Source: an uncultured Prevotellaceae bacterium | Lineage (GTDB): Bacteria; Bacteroidota; Bacteroidia; Bacteroidales; Bacteroidaceae | NCBI GenBank assembly: GCA_902767775.1 | Contig: CACXIP010000006.1 | Coordinates: forward strand, 1 to 64,000 | Direction: 5' to 3' | DNA: 64,000 bases | Shown: one piece after another, positions 1 through 7,040 of the stretch | Numbering within the stretch: the stretch's first letter is position 1 | Layout: each line of letters starts with the position of its first letter | Notes under the pieces: model-generated | The model's database searches: none | The model's input: the letters and a program-made list of their open reading frames with translations, nothing else | Told to the model about the DNA's origin: nothing | Position numbers and translations under genes: made by a program

Positions 1-286
1 GAACAAAAGGTGTAAACTCTATTAGTAAGATAGTAATAATTGTAATAACCATTTAAGTTTAACTATCCAAAAAGTGACAACCTTTTTCAGTTAAGGTCAT
101 CTTGTTGCTCTTTTTCGCGTCCAATTAACATAGTTGTGTTTTTAATCCGCTGCAAATATAGTAAAAAATGTATTATAACCAGCGGAAATTTATATTTTTT
201 ATTATATTTCCGCTGAAAATAACTATATTTTTATGTTTTAGCTATTATCTGTCCAACGCTTGGGCAACAAATCCCGCCCAAATTGT
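1..286. other. Non-coding AT-rich left edge
   Basis: I see no credible gene here. The stretch is AT-rich. A minus-strand -7 box (TATATTTG on the minus strand, 153-160) could serve a gene to the left of the window, but I found no clear -33 element. The sequence CCGCTG recurs next to it and in the hairpin at 180-215. Confidence 0.5.
180..215. terminator. Inverted repeat, possible terminator
   Basis: Two perfect 10-bp arms (CAGCGGAAAT at 180-189, ATTTCCGCTG at 206-215) enclose a 16-nt AT-only loop. The stem is strong for such an AT-rich stretch. No long T-run follows on either strand, so it may be a terminator for an upstream gene or a regulatory hairpin. Confidence 0.4.
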
Positions 287-520
287 GAAAAGAAAGCAAA
301 AACTTCGTTATTTGCTTTGCTTTTCGCTCGGCTTTCACTACTTTTGACATGGTCGAAAGCAGGATGCGCCTCGGAAAAGAAAGCAAAAACTTCGTTATTT
401 GCTTTGCTTTTCGCTCGGCTTTCACTACTTCTGACTTTGTCGAAAGCAGGATGCGCCTCGGAAAAGAAAGCAAAAACTTCGTTATTTACTTTGCTTTTCG
501 CTCGGCTTTCACTACTTTTG
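287..520 (+). repeat. 87-bp tandem repeat, 2.7 copies, each with a promoter
   Basis: Units begin at 287, 374 and 461 with GAAAAGAAAGC and are nearly identical over 87 bp; the third unit stops after its promoter. Each unit holds a TTTG, then 19 nt, then a TAnnTTTG-like box. The boxes are TACTTTTG in units 1 and 3 and the weaker TACTTCTG in unit 2. 87 is divisible by three, so short overlapping ORFs stay open through the array, but I read these as non-coding. Confidence 0.85.
490..520 (+). promoter_or_regulatory. Promoter of the 546-4322 gene
   Basis: TTTG at 490-493, a 19-nt spacer and TACTTTTG at 513-520 match the Bacteroidota housekeeping promoter (TTTG-N19-21-TAnnTTTG). The transcript would start near 525, leaving a leader of about 20 nt before the ATG at 546. 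Upstream copies lie at 316-346 (good) and 403-433 (one mismatch in the -7 box). Confidence 0.7.
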
Positions 521-545
521 CAAGAACAAATCGACCTTCAACCTT

Positions 546-3500
546 ATGAGAGGAAAAATAGACTGCTACCTGCCTTGCGATGACTTGGCTGTTGCCGAGA
601 TGACGGTGAGTCAGTTGCGCACGGACAGAACCATCCGACATATCTTCCTTCTGGTCAGAGAGACCGCCACAGATGAATGCCCCGACGGCTGCACGATGCT
701 GACAATAGAGCATCTGCAGTCGACAGAAAGCGTCAAGGCCATCGCCGAGGCGACGACAGCCGACTATGTGCTGCTCTTCACCCAACCCACACCCGTGCTG
801 ATGGGACAGTATGCTACCGAACGACTGCTGCATGTGGCAGCCGACTCCGGTGCAGCCATGGTCTATGCCGACCACTATTCGGTGGAGAATGGCAAGACCG
901 TTCGCCATCCCGTCATCGATTATCAGGAGGGGAGCATCCGTGATGACTTCGATTTCGGTTCCCTGATGCTCATCCGTGCCGACATCCTCCGTGAATATGT
1001 CGCGCAGGAGCGGTTGCCGCAGTATGCCTTTGCCGGACTCTATGACCTCAGGCTCTATATCAGCCGCCACGGCAGCATACTCCATCTGAATGAGTACCTC
1101 TACACCGAACAGGAACTCGACCTCAGAGCCAGCGGCGAGAAGCAGTTTGACTATGTCAACCCCCGCAACCGCGAGGTGCAGGTAGAGATGGAACAGGCTG
1201 CCACCCAGCACCTGCGTGAGGTGGGTGCCTTGGTCGACACATTCGCTTATATCATCCCCGATTTCGCCGAGCAGACCTTTGAGTACGAGGCATCGGTGGT
1301 GATTCCCGTCTTCAACCGTGAGCGCACCATCTGCGATGCCGTTGACTCCGCCCTGTCGCAGAAAACCAGTTTCAGATATAATGTCATCGTGGTCGACAAC
1401 CATTCCACGGACGGCACCACACGGTTGCTCGAGCAATATGACGACCCGCGGTTGGTGCATATCATACCCGACCGCACTGACCTGGGCATAGGAGGGTGCT
1501 GGAACACCGCCGTCGTCGATGACCGCTGCGGGCGCTTTGCCGTACAGCTCGACAGCGATGACCTCTATTCGTCGCCAAACACCTTGCAGCAGATTGTCGA
1601 TGCCTTCTATCAGCAGAAGGCGGCAATGGTCATCGGGTCATACCGTATGTGCGACTTCGACCTCAACACACTGCCGCCCGGACTTATCGACCACCGGGAG
1701 TGGACAGCAGAGAATGGATGCAACAACGCACTGCGCATCAATGGATTGGGGGCACCAAGGGCTTTCTTTACACCACTGCTTCGGCAGGTGCTCTTCCCCA
1801 ACACCAGTTATGGCGAGGACTATGCACTGGGACTGGCTTTCAGTCGTCGCTACCGCATAGGACGTATCTACAGCGAACTCTACCTGTGCCGCCGATGGGG
1901 AGGCAACAGCGATGCTGCCCTGAGCATCGAACGGGTAAATGCCAACAACCGATACAAAGACCAGTTGCGCACACTCGAAATCGCGGCACGGCGGCAGATG
2001 GCCGTAGGAGAAGGAGGATGGAAAGACAGCGACTCGCTCGACCGCTTCTTCAACCGGCAGCTGGAGCGTTGGCCTGATGCCAGACAGCGCTACCGCGACC
2101 TGCATGACGTGCAGACAAAAGAACTGGTTGCCGAAACCAACAGCATGGCGATAACTTTGCAGTGGAACCCGGCGCGCATGGTGTCTACCGGCGCCAAGAT
2201 GGACAAGCAGACGCTTGCCGAGCGACCGTGCTTCCTGTGTGAGAAAAACCGACCTGCAGAGCAAATCGTAAAAGCGTTTGACAACAGGCTCGACATCCTC
2301 GTCAATCCTTTCCCCATCCTGCCTACACATTTCACCATCGTGGGGCGCAAACACCAACCCCAACAAATCAAGGACATATATTATGAGATGTATAGGTTGC
2401 TGGAGCGCAGCCCCAAACTGACCGTCTTCTACAACGGACCACGCTGTGGCGCGTCGGCTCCCGACCATCAACACCTGCAGGCAGTATCCTCAGGACTGCT
2501 GCCCTTGCAGACCAATTGGCAGCGACTGAGCCGTAACCTGCGCCCACTGGTGGAGCATAACAAGAATGAGGGCATCTTCGTGGTGAGCGACTATCCCTGT
2601 CATGCCTTGCTCATCCGCAGCCGCAGCAAGGAAAACGGTGAACAACTTTTCCGCCGTCTCTATGACGCCATCGACAAGAATGTGACGGAGTCGGAACGGG
2701 AAGAGGGAGAAGAGCCGATGCTCAATATCGTGACCTGGCGGCAGGATGACGATTTCCTCAGCGTGGTGTTCCCACGCCGTCGGCACCGTCCGGCATGTTA
2801 TCATGCTGAGGGGGCGGCACAGCGGATGGTCAGTCCCGGCGCACTCGACATGGCGGGGCTCATCATCACACCGCGGCAAGAGGATTTCGAACAGCTCGAC
2901 GCGGAGACGGCCATTGCCATTCTCCAAGAGGTGGCGATAAGCAATGCCGACATGGACCGGCTGACAAACGCCTTTGAGGCCCAGCACAAACAACCATCGA
3001 TACCCATGATGGACAATGAACCCATGGTGGCGGTGGGCATCGTGAGCGGCAGCAAAATCAGTTTCACACTCAACAAAACCTATATTGCCAAAGGCGAGAC
3101 AGTGGAGGGCGAGCAGATGGTGGAGTTCTGCGAGGGGGGTATCCTGTGGCGTGGACACCAATACAGGGAACTCTCTTTCTCTCCGAAATCAGCAGACGCC
3201 TCGTTCTCTCTTCATGAGGTGACCATCGGCGTCAACTTCCACTGGGAGCGCAAGGAGACACAGACCTTCCTCGGTTCGCTCAGACTGGTGGTGGAGGCGG
3301 ACAAAATCTGCGCTATCAACTTCCTGCCCGTGGAGGATTATCTCACCAGCGTCATATCCAGTGAGATGAAGGCGACGGCATCGCTGGAACTGCTCAAGGC
3401 GCATGCAGTCATCTCACGCAGTTGGCTGCTGGCACAGATTGAGCGGAGAAAGCAAATCAGTCAGACGGGCGACAGCTTTTTCTCCTTCACCAAAAAAGAC

Positions 3501-4322
3501 GATGAGATGATTCGGTGGTACGACCGTGAGGACCATACCATCTTTGATGTCTGCGCTGATGACCACTGCCAGCGTTATCAAGGCATCACGAAAGCCTCCG
3601 ACCCGAAGGTGGCGAAGGCCATCGCCGCCACACGCGGACAGGTGCTCTCATCCGACAGCGAAATCTGCGATGCGCGCTTCAGCAAATGCTGTGGAGGCGT
3701 GACAGAGGAGTTCCAATATTGCTGGGAGAACGTGGCCAAACCCTACCTCAGGGCGGTGGGCGACAACCCGTCGGGGCAATTGCCCGACCTCCGTGTGGAG
3801 CAGAACGCGCGCAGGTGGATTCTCGCGGATGAGGAGGCGTATTGCAACACCCGCGACAAAAAGGTACTTGCCCAGGTGCTCAACGACTTCGATACAGAGA
3901 CGGCGGATTTCTACCGTTGGAGGGTGGAGTACACACAGGAGCAACTGGCGAAGCTCATCAGCGAGAAACTCAAGATAGACTTCGGCGGTATCAAGACGCT
4001 GACACCCGTGGAGCGCGGCCGCAGCGGGCGCATCTCACGGCTGAGGATAGAGGGCACCCTGCGCACATTGGTCATCGGCAAGGAATTGGAGATACGCCGC
4101 ACCTTGAGCGAGAGCCATCTGCTCAGTTCGGCTTTCATCGTCGATACCGAGGGTGAGGCGGATGGATTGCCCGCTAAGTTTGTCCTCCGTGGGGCAGGAT
4201 GGGGCCATGGCGTGGGACTGTGCCAGATTGGAGCCGCTGTGATGGGTGAGCAGGGCAAGACCTATGATGAGATTCTGCTCCATTACTACCGCGGCGCGGA
4301 AATCACCAAGTTGTATAAATAA
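546..4322 (+). CDS. Glycosyltransferase / HIT-like (DUF4922-type) / SpoIID-LytB fusion protein
   Basis: The 1258-residue protein joins several enzymes. Residues about 1-240 look like a degenerate GT-A fold. About 250-470 form a family 2 glycosyltransferase domain (VVIPVFN start, DSDD metal motif at 336-339). About 520-800 resemble a DUF4922/GalT-like HIT-superfamily domain, with a Cys pair at C562 and C565, the stretch NPFPILPTHFTIV and the HIT-like H641-x-H643. About 880-1258 form a SpoIID/LytB domain ending in GWGHGVGLCQIGA. SpoIID proteins act on peptidoglycan glycan strands and HIT/GalT enzymes move nucleotidyl groups, so a role in cell-wall sugar recycling or remodelling is inferred, helped by the AmpG-like transporters that follow. 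I see no signal peptide, which is odd for a SpoIID domain. The ATG at 546 sits just after a consensus promoter. Confidence 0.8.
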   Translation: MRGKIDCYLPCDDLAVAEMTVSQLRTDRTIRHIFLLVRETATDECPDGCTMLTIEHLQSTESVKAIAEATTADYVLLFTQPTPVLMGQYATERLLHVAADSGAAMVYADHYSVENGKTVRHPVIDYQEGSIRDDFDFGSLMLIRADILREYVAQERLPQYAFAGLYDLRLYISRHGSILHLNEYLYTEQELDLRASGEKQFDYVNPRNREVQVEMEQAATQHLREVGALVDTFAYIIPDFAEQTFEYEASVVIPVFNRERTICDAVDSALSQKTSFRYNVIVVDNHSTDGTTRLLEQYDDPRLVHIIPDRTDLGIGGCWNTAVVDDRCGRFAVQLDSDDLYSSPNTLQQIVDAFYQQKAAMVIGSYRMCDFDLNTLPPGLIDHREWTAENGCNNALRINGLGAPRAFFTPLLRQVLFPNTSYGEDYALGLAFSRRYRIGRIYSELYLCRRWGGNSDAALSIERVNANNRYKDQLRTLEIAARRQMAVGEGGWKDSDSLDRFFNRQLERWPDARQRYRDLHDVQTKELVAETNSMAITLQWNPARMVSTGAKMDKQTLAERPCFLCEKNRPAEQIVKAFDNRLDILVNPFPILPTHFTIVGRKHQPQQIKDIYYEMYRLLERSPKLTVFYNGPRCGASAPDHQHLQAVSSGLLPLQTNWQRLSRNLRPLVEHNKNEGIFVVSDYPCHALLIRSRSKENGEQLFRRLYDAIDKNVTESEREEGEEPMLNIVTWRQDDDFLSVVFPRRRHRPACYHAEGAAQRMVSPGALDMAGLIITPRQEDFEQLDAETAIAILQEVAISNADMDRLTNAFEAQHKQPSIPMMDNEPMVAVGIVSGSKISFTLNKTYIAKGETVEGEQMVEFCEGGILWRGHQYRELSFSPKSADASFSLHEVTIGVNFHWERKETQTFLGSLRLVVEADKICAINFLPVEDYLTSVISSEMKATASLELLKAHAVISRSWLLAQIERRKQISQTGDSFFSFTKKDDEMIRWYDREDHTIFDVCADDHCQRYQGITKASDPKVAKAIAATRGQVLSSDSEICDARFSKCCGGVTEEFQYCWENVAKPYLRAVGDNPSGQLPDLRVEQNARRWILADEEAYCNTRDKKVLAQVLNDFDTETADFYRWRVEYTQEQLAKLISEKLKIDFGGIKTLTPVERGRSGRISRLRIEGTLRTLVIGKELEIRRTLSESHLLSSAFIVDTEGEADGLPAKFVLRGAGWGHGVGLCQIGAAVMGEQGKTYDEILLHYYRGAEITKLYK

Positions 4323-4340
4323 AAAATGTAGGAAGCCCCG

Positions 4341-4406
4341 TCCGACCCGTCCGACCCGTCCGACCCGTCCGACTTGTCCGAATTGTCCGACCTGTCCGAC
4401 CCGTCC
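4341..4406 (+). repeat. Nonamer array TCCGACCCG, about 7 copies
   Basis: The array starts 18 bp after the stop codon of the SpoIID fusion. Units are TCCGACCCG with variants ending TTG, CTG and one TCCGAATTG. The same nonamer family recurs at 16795-16857, 44076-44102, 46355-46405 and 48915-48956. Confidence 0.9.
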
Positions 4407-4413
4407 TCCTCAT

Positions 4414-4444
4414 AACTATGAACTATGAACTTTGAACTATGAAC
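4414..4444 (+). repeat. Heptamer array AACTATG spanning a start codon
   Basis: Four units of AACTATG (one AACTTTG) at 4414-4441 run straight into the next gene. The last unit supplies the ATG at 4439. Earlier ATGs in the array open mini-ORFs: that at 4425 encodes MNFEL and stops at 4440-4442, overlapping the real start as ATGA. Confidence 0.85.
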
Positions 4445-5728
4445 TCAAAAAAGTCTCCTTGGGCGTGGGTGCCCACATTATATTTTGCTGAGGGACTGCC
4501 CAATGTGGTGGTGATGACCGTGGCGGTGGTGATGTACATGGAAATGGGCATGACCGACACCGAGATAGCCCTTTATACAAGTTGGCTGGGACTGCCATGG
4601 GTTATCAAGCCGCTGTGGAGCCCGTTTGTCGATTTGTTCAAGACCAAGCGTTGGTGGGTGCTCTCCATGCAGTTGCTCCTGGGCGCGGCGTTTGCCGGTG
4701 TCGCCTTTACGGTCAATACTGCTTTTTGGTTCCAGGGCACCATGTTCTTCTTCTTCCTCATGGCGTTTTCCAGTGCCACGCACGACATCGCTGCCGACGG
4801 CTTCTATATGCTCGACCTCGACAGCCACGACCAGTCGTGGTTTGTGGGCATCCGCAACACCTTCTACCGCATCGCAGTCATTTTCGGACAGGGTGTGCTG
4901 GTGTGGTTCGCCGGAGTGTTGCAGAATATTTTCCCCGACAGCAAGGCTTTTACATGGAGTCTTATCTTCTTCGGACTTTCCGCCATATTTGTCGCCACCT
5001 GGTTATATCACCGTTTTGTCATGCCGAGGCCTGTAGACCGCAAAAATGAAGGTCTGACGGCACGTGATGTGGCGCGCGGACTGTCGGAGATGCTCTCCTC
5101 GTTTTTTACGAAAGTGCCCCTTAGGCAAATCATCTTCGTGCTGCTCTTCCTGTTGTTCTATCGTTTCCCCGAGGCGATGCTTACCAAAATGGCGAGCACT
5201 TTCCTGCTTCGACCGATGGAGGAGGGAGGACTGGGACTGACCAAAGAGGCATTTGGCTTGGCATACGGCACCGTAGGTCTTATCGGACTGCTCCTGGGTG
5301 GTATCGTGGGCGGCATGCTGGCCAGCCGCGACGGACTGAAGCGGTGGCTGTGGCCTTTTGTCTGCGCCATCACCTTGCCCGACATCGTTTATGTGTATCT
5401 CAGTTTTGTACAGCCCGGAAGCCTGTGGCTCATCAGCACCTGTCTCTTCATCGAGCAGTTTGGCTACGGGTTGGGCTTCACCGCACTCACGCTCTATATG
5501 CTCTATTACAGCCAGGGCGAGTTCAAGACTTCTCATTATGCCATCTGCACGGGCTTGTCCTATCTCGGTCTGATGCTTCCGGGCATGGTGTCGGGAAAGA
5601 TTAAGGATATTGTGGGCTACCAGACCTTCTTCATCATCGTCATGTTCCTTTGCATCATCACCTTTGCCGTCGCTGCCTTCATCAAGATTGACCCTGAGTT
5701 TGGAAAGAAACAGTCACCATCATCCTAA
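4439..5728 (+). CDS. AmpG-like MFS transporter
   Basis: A 429-residue, strongly hydrophobic protein with about 12 membrane segments. Its N-terminus (WVPTLYFAEGLP) and the first half (SWLGLPWVIKPLWSPFVD, ATHDIAADGFYM) follow the AmpG-like branch of the major facilitator superfamily, which imports muropeptides or other amino sugars across the inner membrane. The start codon lies in a heptamer repeat. A second MFS gene follows after 16 bp and a SpoIID-containing fusion precedes it, which fits peptidoglycan-fragment uptake. The substrate is inferred. Confidence 0.75.
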   Translation: MNSKKSPWAWVPTLYFAEGLPNVVVMTVAVVMYMEMGMTDTEIALYTSWLGLPWVIKPLWSPFVDLFKTKRWWVLSMQLLLGAAFAGVAFTVNTAFWFQGTMFFFFLMAFSSATHDIAADGFYMLDLDSHDQSWFVGIRNTFYRIAVIFGQGVLVWFAGVLQNIFPDSKAFTWSLIFFGLSAIFVATWLYHRFVMPRPVDRKNEGLTARDVARGLSEMLSSFFTKVPLRQIIFVLLFLLFYRFPEAMLTKMASTFLLRPMEEGGLGLTKEAFGLAYGTVGLIGLLLGGIVGGMLASRDGLKRWLWPFVCAITLPDIVYVYLSFVQPGSLWLISTCLFIEQFGYGLGFTALTLYMLYYSQGEFKTSHYAICTGLSYLGLMLPGMVSGKIKDIVGYQTFFIIVMFLCIITFAVAAFIKIDPEFGKKQSPSS

Positions 5729-5744
5729 ACATTCCTGACCGCCT

Positions 5745-7040
5745 ATGTCCAACCGACCGACAATCACCTATATGACAGCGCTGTCTCCTTCTAAGGCAGC
5801 ACTGTTGGGATGCCTGCTCGCTTTTGCGCGCGGATTGGTATTGGTGATGGTCATGGCATTGCCGATGGTGATGCTCAAGCGACTCGGTATGAGCAACTCA
5901 TGGGCTGCTTTCGATACCGCCTTGCTGCTCCTGCCGTTTGTACTGAGAGGGGTGCTGCGACCTGTCGCTGAGATGTTGATGTGCCGATGGTTGCCGTTGG
6001 TCCTCTTGCAGTTCTTGATGGTCATTTCCGTTTGGGGAGTGGCGGGGAGTGTCAGCTCGGATATGGGTGTGGGACTATGGCTGTGGCTTGCAGTCTTCTC
6101 CCTGACAGGGGCTGTCCATGACATCATGGCTGCTAAAATGACTGCCCTCTGGTGTGATGGTTGGAAACGACAGCGGCGGGTGCAGCTGTGTCTTGTCTGT
6201 GGTGTGCTGGCTGCCGTGCTGGGCATGGGAGTCACCATGGTGCTGGCTGGTGATATGGAGGTGCTGACCAGGCGCCTGGATGAGGCTTGGCACTCTGCCT
6301 TTCTGCTGTTGGCAGCCATGCTGGCGGTCGTGGAGGTGGTGGGGCTGTTTGTCATCCCTCGGTCGGAAAAAACAAGTGAGCCACTGAACTGGCACGAGGT
6401 GTGGAATGACAACATACAGGCACATGCCTGTTGGTGGACACGGAAAAACCAGTGGCAGATGGCGTTGGCGGTCATCCTGCTTTCTCTCCATCAGTGGCTG
6501 CTGTGGCGTGGTTCGCTCCTGTTTCTAATCGACCCGGGCAGCATCGGAGGTCTCTCGCTGGGACCGCAGGGCATCGGTTTCGCTCAAGGAACGATAGGGG
6601 CTTTGGCACTCATGGCAGGACTGGTGCTGGGTGTGGGAGCCGTCAAGAAAGACGGACTGGGCCATTGGCTGTGGCCGATGGTACTGGCGACGACGCTGCC
6701 CGATACCATCCTTCTCTATCTGTCGTATGAGATGCCGTCGGACCTGTTGACCGTGAGCGGTTGTCTTCTGGTGGAGAACCTGTTCAATGGTTTTGGCATG
6801 GCTGGCATCATGCTCTTCCTCTTCCGTGAAGCAAAAGAGGAGGAGGATGTGTATGCCGACACCTGTTTGGCTATGTTGGCATTGTCTGCCATGATAGCCG
6901 GAATCGCCACAGGATTGATGGTGGACCTATTGGGCTACCGGCGCTTTTTCCTCATTGTCGTGATAGCCTCGTTGGTGGCTGCCCTGACAATGGCGTGGTT
7001 GAAGTGGAGAAACAGGGAGGACAAGACAGCTGTACTATGA
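5745..7040 (+). CDS. MFS transporter, divergent AmpG-like paralogue
   Basis: A 431-residue polytopic protein. Parts mirror the preceding transporter (a KDGLGHWLWPMVLATTLPDTILLYLS block near residue 305 matches the KRWLWPFVCAITLPD block of its neighbour; both end with a 'LLGYRRFFLIV'-type last helix pair), so the two look like an old tandem duplication. Its stop codon overlaps the next start as ATGA at 7037-7040, so the genes are probably translated together. Substrate unknown; muropeptide or disaccharide transport is inferred from position. Confidence 0.65.
   Translation: MSNRPTITYMTALSPSKAALLGCLLAFARGLVLVMVMALPMVMLKRLGMSNSWAAFDTALLLLPFVLRGVLRPVAEMLMCRWLPLVLLQFLMVISVWGVAGSVSSDMGVGLWLWLAVFSLTGAVHDIMAAKMTALWCDGWKRQRRVQLCLVCGVLAAVLGMGVTMVLAGDMEVLTRRLDEAWHSAFLLLAAMLAVVEVVGLFVIPRSEKTSEPLNWHEVWNDNIQAHACWWTRKNQWQMALAVILLSLHQWLLWRGSLLFLIDPGSIGGLSLGPQGIGFAQGTIGALALMAGLVLGVGAVKKDGLGHWLWPMVLATTLPDTILLYLSYEMPSDLLTVSGCLLVENLFNGFGMAGIMLFLFREAKEEEDVYADTCLAMLALSAMIAGIATGLMVDLLGYRRFFLIVVIASLVAALTMAWLKWRNREDKTAVL

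Noticed and set aside
260-583. ORFs running through the 87-bp tandem repeat
   Set aside because: Openness follows from a period divisible by three; the product is a repeat of the promoter DNA and has no protein-like features.
486-1460. 324-codon minus-strand ORF opposite the SpoIID fusion
   Set aside because: Antisense to the glycosyltransferase region and no family sequence.
4246-4428. 60-codon ORF through the TCCGACCCG array
   Set aside because: The PTRPTRPTRP product is the repeat read in another frame, with no start signal.
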